64,000 nucleotides of DNA from Nocardiopsis sp. FIRDI 009 (lineage in GTDB: Bacteria > Actinomycetota > Actinomycetes > Streptosporangiales > Streptosporangiaceae). Position numbers and translations under genes: made by a program. The notes below the pieces were generated by a model. That model was not told where the DNA came from, searched no databases, and was given only the letters and a program-made list of their open reading frames with translations. This document shows, one piece after another, positions 54,363 to 62,474 of this stretch. The DNA lies in the NCBI RefSeq assembly GCF_003386285.1, contig NZ_QPNC01000035.1, forward strand, positions 1-64,000. Direction: 5' to 3'. Position 1 is the first letter of the stretch. Each line of letters begins with the position of its first letter.

Positions 54363-54405
54363 CCGGCCCCACCCACGAGAACCTCAGGCGTGCGGGTGGG
54401 GCCGG
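54363..54405. terminator. 12-bp hairpin between molybdoenzyme and minus-strand operon
   Basis: CCGGCCCCACCC (54363-54374) pairs perfectly with 54394-54405 around a 19-base loop. It lies between a plus-strand and a minus-strand gene and could serve both. Confidence 0.6.
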
Positions 54406-54418
54406 ACACCGCGGAGCA

Positions 54419-54796
54419 TCACATCAGCAGAGTCGTCACCGCGTGGCCGAGCATCGTTCCGCCCACGATCGCGGTCGTGTAGGAGGCGACGCGCAGCAGG
54501 CCCTTTCCCAGCCAGCGACGCCGGGACCGGTGACGGCCTCGCCCGCGAGGGGTGGGGGTCGATTCTCGTACGAGGGCGATCGCGGCCTGGTTCCTCTGTT
54601 TCGTCCCGGCCACGAGCATCCACCCGGGCAGGACCCCGTGTTCGCGACGGTAGGCGACCCGGGGGTTGCCCTCCATCTGGGCCAGCAGCCGCTGTTCCCG
54701 GGTGGGCGGGGGCGCTCCGGCGGGGCGGGAGAAGCGGCGGCCCCTCGGCGCGTCCAGCACCGCGCGCATACGCGGATTCACTGCCGTCGCAGTCAT
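54419..54796 (-). CDS. Small basic protein with C-terminal membrane helix
   Basis: A 125-residue protein of unknown family, very rich in Arg through residue 95, ending in one predicted transmembrane helix (about 103-122). The ATG overlaps the stop codon of the upstream ATPase gene (ATGA), so translation of the two is coupled. Codon use is ordinary for the genome. Possibly a membrane partner of the anti-sigma-like ATPase (inference). Confidence 0.65.
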   Translation of the reverse strand: MTATAVNPRMRAVLDAPRGRRFSRPAGAPPPTREQRLLAQMEGNPRVAYRREHGVLPGWMLVAGTKQRNQAAIALVRESTPTPRGRGRHRSRRRWLGKGLLRVASYTTAIVGGTMLGHAVTTLLM

Positions 54797-55278
54797 CGAA
54801 GCGCCCCGCTCTCGATCGCCTCCACGGAGAACTCAGCCCACACGGCCGTGCCCAGGTCGGCACAGAAGGGGAACGGGACCACCGGATAGCTGCCCCAGCG
54901 CCGCGCGAGGGTGTCGACCAGGAGCAGGCCGCGTCCGCGTTCGGCGCTCATCCACTCCTCCTCGGTGCGCTGGCTCGGGATCCGGGGTTCGGTCTCCCGA
55001 GCCCCGTCGTCCACGACGACCAGCCGCAGGACGCCCGGCTCCGGGAGGAAGAGGGCGCGCAGCACCCGACCGTCCGGTTCACCGGAGCGGGTGTGTTCGA
55101 TGGCGTTGGCGGTGATCTCGCTGGCGCACAGGGTCATGCGCTCGGCCAGTTCCTCGTCGAACCCGGTGAGGTCGGCGCGCAGGTCCGCGCGGATCATGGA
55201 CATCCGGTCGAGGGTTCCGGGGTAGATCCGTGCCCGCCACGGGGTCACGGAGGGCGTCGGGTGCGGCACAATGGGCAT
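54793..55278 (-). CDS. Anti-sigma-like ATP-binding protein (AbaA-OrfD/WhiJ-locus type)
   Basis: A 161-residue stand-alone HATPase of the RsbW class: ERMTLCASEITANAIEHTRSG (N box), VVDDGARETEP (G1) and ERGRGLLLVDTLARRWG (G2). Proteins of this type accompany XRE regulators and DUF397 proteins in actinobacterial whiJ-like loci, and both are encoded nearby. The ATG at 55278 with AAAGGAACC eight bases upstream fits; the frame extends further upstream without coding signal. Confidence 0.85.
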   Translation of the reverse strand: MPIVPHPTPSVTPWRARIYPGTLDRMSMIRADLRADLTGFDEELAERMTLCASEITANAIEHTRSGEPDGRVLRALFLPEPGVLRLVVVDDGARETEPRIPSQRTEEEWMSAERGRGLLLVDTLARRWGSYPVVPFPFCADLGTAVWAEFSVEAIESGALR

Positions 55279-55367
55279 GTCGGCGGTTCCTTTCGTTCTG
55301 GGGAGAGGTGTCGACCTGCTCTGGGGGGTGTTCGTAGCGCCCACCAGAGCTTTTTCGTGTGACCGCG

Positions 55368-56264
55368 TCAGCGCGCGATCGTGGAGAGCGTGGTGAAGCC
55401 ACCGACGTGGCTCGATTCGTTCCCGCTGCCGATGGCCTTGGGGGAAGGGGTCGGCTCCACATTGGTGGCGGCTTCGGTCAGCAAGGCCAGCGAATCGGCC
55501 ACCGACAGCGCCGCCCCGCACAGGTCCTCGAAGAGGTCGGAGAACGCCTGGATCTCGCTGGGTGCGGTGATGAGCTGCCCGTCCCCGTAGGGGGCGACCA
55601 CGTGGGCGACGGTGTAGGCCGGTCCCAGCGACAGGAGTCGGAAGGGACCCATCGGGCAGGGGTGGTCAGCGACGTCGTGCGGGATGACCTGGAAGCGCAG
55701 CCCGCTGCCGCGGATCGCGTTGACAAGACGGCGGAGCTGCTCCCGCATCACCTCGGCCCCGCCGACCACCGTTCGGACGGTGGTCTCGTTGACGACCACG
55801 CGCAGATCACCCGGACGGTTCCACAGCCCACCCCGTCGGCCGGTGTCCCTGGTGAACCGCCCGAGCGCGGTGCAGTAGTCGTGGGTCTGGAGTGGCACGG
55901 GGATGGTGCCGGGGCTGAACTCGCGGATCGTTTTGGCGCCGGTGTCCAGCTCGTACGGGCTCGCGCCACCGGCCAGGTGGGTGTTGATGGTGGCGCGGGC
56001 CCAGGCGTTCGTCAGGCGACCCTTCGCCCCGGTCCGTCGGTCGAGATAGTCGGCGGTGCAGCGGGCCGGGGCGGTCACGCCGCGTTCGATCTCACGAAGC
56101 TCCCCGGCGCTGAGGACCTCCCGCATCGCGAGGTCGTCGTGGGTGAGCCCAGCCTCCGCGCGGAAGCGGACGACCCGTTCCCCGAACACCTCCCACTCGC
56201 TGCGCTCGGACTCCCCTGCCCCCTCTCCCCCGACACCACCCACGCCTCGTCGTTCACCAGCCAT
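55368..56264 (-). CDS. WhiJ-like XRE regulator with DUF5753 domain
   Basis: A 298-residue regulator. The N-terminal XRE helix-turn-helix (about 25-75: FGERVVRFRAEAGLTHDDLAM, LREIERGVT) is more divergent than in the neighbouring paralogues. The rest (about 100-265) is the DUF5753 ligand- or partner-binding-like domain common in this family (ATINTHLAGG, VIPHDVADHPCPMGPFRLLSL). ATG 56264 has GGGAGG upstream. It is divergent from another XRE regulator gene, with a palindrome in the shared region. Confidence 0.83.
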   Translation of the reverse strand: MAGERRGVGGVGGEGAGESERSEWEVFGERVVRFRAEAGLTHDDLAMREVLSAGELREIERGVTAPARCTADYLDRRTGAKGRLTNAWARATINTHLAGGASPYELDTGAKTIREFSPGTIPVPLQTHDYCTALGRFTRDTGRRGGLWNRPGDLRVVVNETTVRTVVGGAEVMREQLRRLVNAIRGSGLRFQVIPHDVADHPCPMGPFRLLSLGPAYTVAHVVAPYGDGQLITAPSEIQAFSDLFEDLCGAALSVADSLALLTEAATNVEPTPSPKAIGSGNESSHVGGFTTLSTIAR

Positions 56265-56340
56265 GACGCCTCCCAGGAAAGTGGCGGGGTGACTCGGATT
56301 CGTCACCCTCGGCAACCATGATGCCCCTCAATCAGTCGCC

Positions 56341-56371
56341 GTGCAATAATTTCATGAAGAAATCTATGCAC
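56341..56371. promoter_or_regulatory. 31-bp imperfect palindrome between divergent XRE genes
   Basis: GTGCA-ATA-ATTTC-ATGAA-GAAAT-CTA-TGCAC: two inverted-repeat pairs (GTGCA/TGCAC and ATTTC/GAAAT) are exactly symmetric about the central ATGAA. It sits in the 179-base gap between the divergent regulator genes, in DNA much richer in A+T than its surroundings. Probable operator for one or both XRE proteins. Confidence 0.6.
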
Positions 56372-56443
56372 CATACGAGCGCCCGAGTGAGCGTCAGAGC
56401 CGTACGCCATGGGACACTTGAGCAGTTGTCAGAAGGGATACCT

Positions 56444-57313
56444 GTGAACGAGCCGGAGCCCCGTCCCTCCGTCCGCCAGCGCTGGCTGGGGGAACGTCTC
56501 GCGGAGATGCGCTTGGCCGCCGGTCACACGTCGCTGACGTCCGCCGCCAAGGCGCTCAAGCGCTCAGCCCCCTCGATCAGTCGCCTTGAGAACGGGCTGG
56601 TCGTCCTCCCGGTACGGGACTTCCCCCCGATCCTCGACGGCTACGGCGTGACAGACACGCGCACGCGTGAGCGCATCCTCGCGATAGCCAGCGAGATCCA
56701 GCAGGAACGTCGCGGTTGGTGGGTCGAGTACGCGGACGGGTTGACACCCAGCTACATCGACCTGGTCCGGCTTGAGTCGACGGCGCTCTCCGCCCAGTCC
56801 TGGGAGCTCCAGTACATCCCTGGACTTCTCCAGACACGGGAGTACGCGCTCAACCTCGGACAGGCGCTCAATCAGCATGACGACCGAGGGCAGCTGGAGC
56901 AGTTCGTGGACGCCCGCATGCACCGGCAGAGCGTCCTGGACCGGGAAACCGGCCCCCTCAAGCTTCACGCCGTCCTCTACGAGGCCATCCTGAGACAGCC
57001 GGTCGGCACCCCGGATGCCTTCGCCAGGCAACTCCGGCACCTGCTGGAGCGGGCCGAGGCACTGAACATCACCCTCCAGGCGTTGCGCCAGCCCTGCCGT
57101 CCTCACTCCGCGATGACCGGTTCCTTCACGCTTCTGGAGCTGCCAAGCCTGACGGTCGCCCAAGTCGAGCTGTTGACCAGCACCGTCTACGTTGAAAGCG
57201 AGCCGGATGTCGCTCGCTACCAACAGGCGTGGAACGATCTCCTGGCTCAGGCGCTGGACCCCAAAGAATCCCAGCGACTCATCGAGCAGGCGATCGAAGA
57301 CTTGGGAGCATGA
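56444..57313 (+). CDS. WhiJ-like XRE regulator with DUF5753 domain
   Basis: A 289-residue regulator. XRE domain (about 10-65: LGERLAEMRLAAGHTSLTSAAKAL, SISRLENG) then DUF5753 (about 85-285: WWVEYADGLTPSYIDLVRLES, WELQYIPGLLQTREYA, FTLLELPSLTVAQVE). GTG at 56444 with AGAAGGGA six bases upstream. It is the first gene of a three-gene unit with two DUF397 genes, the usual arrangement in which the small acidic proteins modulate the regulator. Confidence 0.88.
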   Translation: MNEPEPRPSVRQRWLGERLAEMRLAAGHTSLTSAAKALKRSAPSISRLENGLVVLPVRDFPPILDGYGVTDTRTRERILAIASEIQQERRGWWVEYADGLTPSYIDLVRLESTALSAQSWELQYIPGLLQTREYALNLGQALNQHDDRGQLEQFVDARMHRQSVLDRETGPLKLHAVLYEAILRQPVGTPDAFARQLRHLLERAEALNITLQALRQPCRPHSAMTGSFTLLELPSLTVAQVELLTSTVYVESEPDVARYQQAWNDLLAQALDPKESQRLIEQAIEDLGA

Positions 57314-57314
57314 C

Positions 57315-57497
57315 GTGTTGACGGGCCAGACGTGGAGAAAGAGCAGCTACAGCGGACCTCAAGGGTGCGTCCAAGCTCGCCACCCCGAACAGCACGTGGT
57401 CGAGATGGGCGACACGACCCAGCCCCACGGCCCGACCCTCCTGCTGTCGCACTCCGAGTGGACCCGTTTCCTACTACAGGCGAAGGCGGACACATGA
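57315..57497 (+). CDS. DUF397 small protein
   Basis: A 60-residue DUF397 (BldB-type neighbour) protein. It has WRKSSYSGPQGCVQ at the N-terminus, where the family has WxKSSYS...CVEVA, and ends in LSHSEWTRFLLQAK. It departs from the consensus in the middle (VQARHPEQHVVEM). The GTG follows the regulator stop by one base, with GGGAG eight bases upstream. Confidence 0.86.
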   Translation: MLTGQTWRKSSYSGPQGCVQARHPEQHVVEMGDTTQPHGPTLLLSHSEWTRFLLQAKADT

Positions 57498-57676
57498 CGC
57501 AGGAACCGTTCCGCAAATCCACCTACAGCGCCAACGCGCAGGCGTGTGTGGAGGTCGCGGACGCTCCCGCCCTGCACGCGGTTCGTGACTCCAAGACGCT
57601 GGAGCAGCCACCGCTCATGTTCAGCCAGGCCGAGTGGCGCGCCTTCGTCGACGCTGCCCGAACCCACGGCCTCTGA
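57494..57676 (+). CDS. DUF397 small protein
   Basis: A second 60-residue DUF397 protein, closer to consensus: FRKSTYSANAQACVEVADA, AVRDSK and FSQAEWRAFVDAAR. Its ATG overlaps the previous stop (ATGA). The two DUF397 paralogues in tandem probably arose by duplication. Confidence 0.88.
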   Translation: MTQEPFRKSTYSANAQACVEVADAPALHAVRDSKTLEQPPLMFSQAEWRAFVDAARTHGL

Positions 57677-57746
57677 TGCGACACGCAGCGGGGTCCCAGC
57701 CGTCTTCCACGGCCGGGACCCCTGCGTCCTTCTCAAAGGTGAGAGA

Positions 57747-58583
57747 TCAGTCGAGTTCGCGGATGGCTCTCTCGATCAGCGATCGGGCCTCAGCGCCGTA
57801 CACCGCATGTTCCTGTAGTCGGCTGAACACACGCAGGAACAACGCGATCTCCCTAGGCTGGGTTATCTGCATCTCGGCCGTCGTCGTCTCGACCACCGCC
57901 ACCTTGTCGTCGAAGATCCAGGCCCCTTCTCCAGGCCACATCCTGCGCACGACGTCCGGCGGGATCACCCCGAATGACACCTGGGGGAAGGTCGTGATCG
58001 CGAGCAACCGTTCCAACTGCTCACGCATCACGTCCACGTCGCCGAACCGGCTCTGGAGAGCCCAGTACTCGACCACGAAAAGGAAGCGCTGTTTCCCCTC
58101 GTGAAGGAACCGCTGCCGACGCAATCGGACATCAACGGCATCGTCAATCCGCCCGTCAGCCCCATAGAAATCGTTCGCGATCCGTAGCACCGCACTGCTG
58201 TATTCAGCAGTTTGCAGGATGCCCGGAATCACGATCGACTCGTAGGAGCGAACCACGCTCGCCCCCTCGTGAAACCGGTCGAACGTCTGTTGCAGATACT
58301 TGAGACCGCCTTTGAGGTGCTGCTGCCACTCGACCCACATCCCGTCGATGCCTCGCAAGGTCGCCAGCAACTCCGGGATCTGGTCCTCAGCACCACAGGC
58401 CGAACACCATACCCTGACATCCTGTTCAGAGGGGTTCTGCTTCCCGTGCTCCAGCCGGGACACCTTGGTGAAGTGCATCCCGGTGGCGGTCGCGAGTTGC
58501 CGCCCCGAGAGCATGGCGTCCTTGCGGATCTCACGCAGCCGGGAGCCGAAGGCCTCCTTGGCCTGACGAACCTGGTCCGACAC
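57747..58583 (-). CDS. XRE regulator with DUF5753 domain
   Basis: A 278-residue protein: XRE helix-turn-helix (FGSRLREIRKDAMLSGRQLATATGM, VSRLEHGKQNPSEQDV) and DUF5753 (MWVEWQQHLKGG, RSYESIVIPGILQTAEYSSAVL, MWPGEGAWIFDDKVAVVET). Its closest relative in the window is the regulator at 59625, with which it shares much of its sequence by eye. GTG at 58583. It is divergent from the 58866 operon, with 282 bases between. Confidence 0.88.
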   Translation of the reverse strand: MSDQVRQAKEAFGSRLREIRKDAMLSGRQLATATGMHFTKVSRLEHGKQNPSEQDVRVWCSACGAEDQIPELLATLRGIDGMWVEWQQHLKGGLKYLQQTFDRFHEGASVVRSYESIVIPGILQTAEYSSAVLRIANDFYGADGRIDDAVDVRLRRQRFLHEGKQRFLFVVEYWALQSRFGDVDVMREQLERLLAITTFPQVSFGVIPPDVVRRMWPGEGAWIFDDKVAVVETTTAEMQITQPREIALFLRVFSRLQEHAVYGAEARSLIERAIRELD

Positions 58584-58831
58584 TAGAAACCACTGCCAGT
58601 TCGGTACATCCCGGAAGAACTGTTCGAGGATGACTCAGGGGCCTTGCCCATCAAGGTGATCCACATTCTGTCGCTCCCTCTCGAAGGGACCTGTGATGGC
58701 GGACCAAGCCTCACGCTGGCAGTCACCCACGGTCAAGGATGTTTCACCGAGTTGCACCACAGCCTGATGGCCGGAAGCGGACACCAAGAGTGGTTGCTGA
58801 GACACGGTCGATCATAGAACCTGGGAGAGAA

Positions 58832-58843
58832 GCGAATATTCGC
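58832..58843. promoter_or_regulatory. 12-bp GCGAATATTCGC palindrome
   Basis: A perfect palindrome lies 23 bases before the start of the 58866 gene. GCGAAT/ATTCGC half-sites recur in the lasso-precursor upstream region (60479-60485 and 60531-60536). This makes it a candidate operator for the XRE regulator of this unit. Confidence 0.5.
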
Positions 58844-58865
58844 GACTAGGCGAGAGTAGGTACTC

Positions 58866-59066
58866 ATGCGGTTGACCTTCCTCGGCACCGACAGCGAGAA
58901 CGGCAAGTGCCCCACCCTGTACCGCACGGATCGGGGCACCATCGTCGTGCAGGGCTACAAGGTCACGGACCCCGAGGCGATGGGGGACGTCCGGGACCTG
59001 GCGGACAACGAGACCCTCGTGGAGATCCCCCGGCAGTTGCTGCGCTACGCGGAAGAACTGGACTGA
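58866..59066 (+). CDS. Small protein of XRE-associated cassette
   Basis: A 66-residue acidic protein (TFLGTDSENGKCPTLYRTD, then VVQGYKVTDPEAM). This small, mainly beta type commonly precedes DUF6879 proteins in actinobacteria. It has no recognised domain. AGTAGG precedes the ATG, and the gene is four bases from the next, indicating one operon. Confidence 0.78.
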   Translation: MRLTFLGTDSENGKCPTLYRTDRGTIVVQGYKVTDPEAMGDVRDLADNETLVEIPRQLLRYAEELD

Positions 59067-59069
59067 ACC

Positions 59070-59624
59070 ATGGGCGTTTCCCTCTCGGAGGAGGAGTTCG
59101 GCCAACAGTTCGAGGAGTTCGAACACACCGCCTGGAAGCTGGAGGTACGCGACCGGTACAACGTCGACGGGGAGAACGAGGACGTCGAGAGGTTCCTGAG
59201 GACGGGCGATCCGGGACGGGCACCCGACCACGCGTCCACCTCACCGTGGCACCGCAACGTGACCCGAGGCTGTAAGGAGGGCAAGATCTGGCAGCGTGTG
59301 CGTGTCGTGTCCGAACCCCTGAGCGGATACATCGCCTGGGAACACGCGGTCACCCGGTTCAACGTCGAAGCGGGGGAGGATATCCGCTGGCTCCCTCGCC
59401 ACCACCCTTCCGCGGACCGCCTTCCAAAGCTGGACTTCTGGCTCTTCGACGGTCGATGGAGCTGTGTCCTGCACTTCGATGACGACGACGTTCCCTACCG
59501 GTTGGAACGGATCGACGATCCCGCCGTCATCACCCAGCATCGCCAGTGGTGGGAGATCGCCTGGCGTCACGCGATCCCGCACCACGAGTACGACCCGAGC
59601 ACGCCGAGGCGGTTCAATACCTAA
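59070..59624 (+). CDS. DUF6879-like protein
   Basis: A 184-residue soluble protein. It has the hallmark EEFGQQFEEFEHTAWKLEVRDRY at the N-terminus, RVRVVSEPLSGYIAWEHA in the middle and FWLFDGRWSCVLHFDDDD towards the end. The family is defined mostly by association with XRE regulators and small acidic proteins. Function is unknown. The stop directly abuts the start of the next XRE gene. Confidence 0.78.
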   Translation: MGVSLSEEEFGQQFEEFEHTAWKLEVRDRYNVDGENEDVERFLRTGDPGRAPDHASTSPWHRNVTRGCKEGKIWQRVRVVSEPLSGYIAWEHAVTRFNVEAGEDIRWLPRHHPSADRLPKLDFWLFDGRWSCVLHFDDDDVPYRLERIDDPAVITQHRQWWEIAWRHAIPHHEYDPSTPRRFNT

Positions 59625-60464
59625 GTGACCCACAGCATCGAACGAGCCCGACGAGACCTGGGGCGACGCCTCCGCGAGCTGCGCGGGTCAGCGGAACTGA
59701 CCGGGACACAGCTCGCGGACCGGCTGGGGTGGAGCCAGTCCAAGGTCTCCAAGATCGAGACCGGCCGCCAGGCGCCCACTTCGGAGGACGTCTCCGTGTG
59801 GGTGCGTGCCTGCGGTACCCCGGAGGCACGCACCGATCTCCTGGCCCGGCTGCGGGACCTGGAGTCGATGTGGGTCGAGTGGAAGGAACAACTCGGGGGT
59901 GGCCTGGTCGGCATCCAGTCACGGATGGCCGCCGAGGAGGAACAGGTCTCCCTGTTCCGGGTCTACGAGTCGATGATCATCCCGGGGCTCCTCCAGACCC
60001 CCGGCTATGCCTCCGCCGTCCTGGAGATGGCCAGTCGAAGGAACGGGACCGCCGTAGGGATCACGGAGGCCGTCGAACAGCGGATGCGGCGACAGGAGAT
60101 CCTCTACCGACGGGACAAGCGCTTCCAGTTCGTCATCGCCGAGGCGGCACTCCACCACAGACGTGGGGACCGGGACACCATGGCGGGGCAAATCGACCGA
60201 TTGGTTTCTGTTTCCGAGCTCTCCAATGTCTCCGTAGGGATTATCCCTTTCGACACACCACCCCCGTATCTTCCTCTGCATGGCTTCTGGATCGAAGACG
60301 AAGCCTCCGTCATCATCGAAACCGCATCCGCCGAGCTGACGCTGACGCATCGAAGCGAGATCGAGCAGTACCTGCACGTCTTCGAGATGGCCTCAGCCGG
60401 AGCCCGCTTCAATGACGGAGCCAGGGCACTGCTGCACAGGGTCACACGCACCATGGGCTCCTGA
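59625..60464 (+). CDS. XRE regulator with DUF5753 domain
   Basis: A 279-residue WhiJ-like regulator. XRE domain LGRRLRELRGSAELTGTQLADRLGW, SKVSKIETGRQAP; DUF5753 domain MWVEWKEQLGGGLVGIQ, FRVYESMIIPGLLQTPGYA, FWIEDEASVIIETASAE. The GTG is contiguous with the previous stop. It is the last gene before the lasso-peptide operon (135 bases to the precursor ATG), so it may control that operon (inference from position and shared GCGAAT sites). Confidence 0.88.
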   Translation: MTHSIERARRDLGRRLRELRGSAELTGTQLADRLGWSQSKVSKIETGRQAPTSEDVSVWVRACGTPEARTDLLARLRDLESMWVEWKEQLGGGLVGIQSRMAAEEEQVSLFRVYESMIIPGLLQTPGYASAVLEMASRRNGTAVGITEAVEQRMRRQEILYRRDKRFQFVIAEAALHHRRGDRDTMAGQIDRLVSVSELSNVSVGIIPFDTPPPYLPLHGFWIEDEASVIIETASAELTLTHRSEIEQYLHVFEMASAGARFNDGARALLHRVTRTMGS

Positions 60465-60478
60465 CGCACGCCCTCCAG

Positions 60479-60594
60479 TATTCGCCATTATTCTCGTCCC
60501 CGACCGGATGAACGCTCTTACCGAATAAGCGCGAATCTTCGTCGCTGGAAACGCGCCCGCCGCCTAACGTGGTGCCACTCCACTTCGAAGGGAG
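60479..60594 (+). promoter_or_regulatory. Upstream region of lasso-peptide operon
   Basis: The region has locally higher A+T. ATTCGC (60480-60485) and GCGAAT (60531-60536) form a widely spaced inverted pair, and TTATTC/GAATAA lie between them. TAACGT at 60565-60570 could be a -10 hexamer, without a clear -35. GAAGGGAG at 60587-60594 is the precursor's ribosome binding site, four bases before the ATG. Confidence 0.45.
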
Positions 60595-60598
60595 ACCG

Positions 60599-60715
60599 AT
60601 GGAAGAGCAGCACGAGGACACCCCTGACGTCATCGACCTCGGCGACGCCGCCGACCTGACCCGAGGCGGCTCCTCAGGCAGCATCGAGGACAAGCGAACC
60701 CCCTACAGCGAATAA
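60599..60715 (+). CDS. Albusnodin-family lasso peptide precursor
   Basis: A 38-residue RiPP precursor. The leader (residues 1-22) is acidic and ends in the lasso hallmark Thr at -2 (DLTR). The predicted core is GGSSGSIEDKRTPYSE (residues 23-38). Gly1 of the core would form the isopeptide ring with Asp9 (or Glu8). Lys10 follows the ring. From memory, albusnodin has the core GQGGGQSEDKRRAYNC with Lys10 acetylated; seven of 16 positions agree, including Gly1, Glu8, Asp9, Lys10, Arg11 and Tyr14. A strong ribosome binding site precedes the ATG, and cyclase, protease and acetyltransferase genes follow. Confidence 0.92.
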   Translation: MEEQHEDTPDVIDLGDAADLTRGGSSGSIEDKRTPYSE

Positions 60716-60720
60716 CCAGA

Positions 60721-60749
60721 ACCCGGCCGCCTCTGGTGGGTGGCCGGGT
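60721..60749 (+). terminator. Attenuator-like hairpin between precursor and cyclase genes
   Basis: ACCCGGCC (60721-60728) pairs with GGCCGGGT (60742-60749) around a 13-base loop. ACCAGA (60715-60720) could alternatively pair with TCTGGT (60732-60737). Its place six bases after the precursor stop suggests partial termination that keeps precursor message in excess over enzyme message. Confidence 0.55.
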
Positions 60750-60788
60750 CGTTCTCGTTATGTACGCGGCGAGAAGAGAAGGTTTCGA

Positions 60789-62474
60789 ATGACGTGGTTC
60801 GGTGGCTGTGCCCCCGGCTCCGCAGTGGTCGCCCCGGTCGGGGCTCGATTGGTCTGGACCGACCCGCCGCTCTGGACGCTCGGTGATGTCCCCACGCACC
60901 GTCTCCACCTGCATGATGACGGGGAGGTTCGGGTCGCGGTCATCGGGACATGTGCGGTGATCAGAGACGAACTCGCCCGCGTCGCTCGCTCTCCTGAGCC
61001 CAGCGACCTCATGTCCTGGCCCGGTTCCTACGTCGTCGTGCGACGTACGGCCTCAGGATCGGCCGAGATCATCACGGACGTGACCGGAGCCCTCCCCCTC
61101 TACTCCATGACCGCCCCCGAGGGACCACGGGTATGGGGATCCAGTTCTCGTGCCCTCGCGGGCCTGGCAAGGACCGGGATCGACACCGAGTGGCTGGCCT
61201 CCTACCTACATAAGAGAGAGGATCCCCTTCCAGGACGGAGCCCGTGGGTCGGGGTCGTATCCGTACCGCCCGGACATCGAATGGTGCTTGGCTCGGGAGG
61301 ATCTGTAGCCATAACTCCCTGGTGGACGCCCAAGCGCCGTGAACCAGACGAAGCGGTTTCCCGGCTTCGCCATGCCCTCGTCGGAGGTGTTCGGAAGAGG
61401 GCCACCAGCACAGCGGTCTCCTGTGACGTGGCGGGGCTGGATTCAAGCACGATCGCCGCCATCGCCTCCCGCTACACGCCTCTCACAGGAGTCACGGCAC
61501 ACCCGACGGGCGTCACGACGGACGGTGACATGGACTATGCGGCCTCTCTGAACACCCCGAACCTCACCCGGGTGACCCTGCCGGTGGATGACCGCCATCT
61601 TCCCTTCACCGAGTCGGACATCCCGCTCCCCGCGACGGACGAACCGGCCCCGTCAACCGCCGCGTGGGCCAAGCTGAGTGCTCAACTGGCGCGGGTCGCG
61701 GAGGCTGGTTCCGGGTGCCACCTGACCGGTGACGGGGGTGACAACCTGTTCCTGCCCCCTCCGACACACCTCATCGACCTGGCACGTGATCGACGCCTGC
61801 TACGCCTCGTGAGGGATGTGCTGGTCTGGTCGCGCCTGCGCAGGATCAGCCCGTGGTCGGTCATGCGGGCGGTCAGGAGAGCCGATGTCGACGGCCTGTC
61901 ACGTCCCGTGTCCGCGCGGCCGACGTGGCTGTCCGAGCACATCCCTGAATCCCGGGGCCAGAACATCCATGACGGCGCCGACACCGCGTTACTCGCCGAC
62001 ATCCGCTACGTGGCCCGTTCCGCCCACGCCGAGATCCAGCTCGCCGAATCCGTGGGGGTCGAACTGCACAACCCCTACCTTGACGGCGCGGTCGTCGACG
62101 CGGTGGTGTCGGCACCACCCTGGACACGTTTCTCCGCCTATCGGTACAAGCCCCTGGTCGTTGATGCGATCGGTGACCTTCTTCCGTCACGTGTTCGGGA
62201 GAGGACGACCAAGGGTGTCTTCGCTGGGGATTTCCATCGTGGTGTCCGCGCCAACCACACGAGGCTGCTGGAGCTGTGCGGTGGGCGTTTGGCCGACATG
62301 GGGCTCATCGACCCCGCTCCCCTGCGCGCGACGGTCCGAGCCGCCGCTCTGGGGGCACAGACCCCGTGGCCGGAACTCCTGACCGCGCTGGACGCGGAAA
62401 CGTGGTTGCGCACCGTGGAAGGTGCTCCCACGTGTGAGTGGGAGCGTCTGGCCGGATCCGGGGCGACACCATGA
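60789..62474 (+). CDS. Lasso peptide macrolactam cyclase (C protein)
   Basis: A 561-residue asparagine-synthetase-B-like enzyme that would adenylate the ring Asp/Glu side chain and join it to the core's N-terminus. The N-terminal glutaminase-like half lacks the catalytic Cys2 (it begins MTWFGGCAPG), as in lasso cyclases. The synthetase half has the ATP-binding loop SCDVAGLDSS (211-220; the usual SGG is replaced) and HLTGDGGDNLF (311-321). LHNPYLDGAVVDAVV and a late Lys-rich KGVF segment are also present. ATG 60789. Its stop overlaps the next ATG (ATGA). Confidence 0.92.
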   Translation: MTWFGGCAPGSAVVAPVGARLVWTDPPLWTLGDVPTHRLHLHDDGEVRVAVIGTCAVIRDELARVARSPEPSDLMSWPGSYVVVRRTASGSAEIITDVTGALPLYSMTAPEGPRVWGSSSRALAGLARTGIDTEWLASYLHKREDPLPGRSPWVGVVSVPPGHRMVLGSGGSVAITPWWTPKRREPDEAVSRLRHALVGGVRKRATSTAVSCDVAGLDSSTIAAIASRYTPLTGVTAHPTGVTTDGDMDYAASLNTPNLTRVTLPVDDRHLPFTESDIPLPATDEPAPSTAAWAKLSAQLARVAEAGSGCHLTGDGGDNLFLPPPTHLIDLARDRRLLRLVRDVLVWSRLRRISPWSVMRAVRRADVDGLSRPVSARPTWLSEHIPESRGQNIHDGADTALLADIRYVARSAHAEIQLAESVGVELHNPYLDGAVVDAVVSAPPWTRFSAYRYKPLVVDAIGDLLPSRVRERTTKGVFAGDFHRGVRANHTRLLELCGGRLADMGLIDPAPLRATVRAAALGAQTPWPELLTALDAETWLRTVEGAPTCEWERLAGSGATP

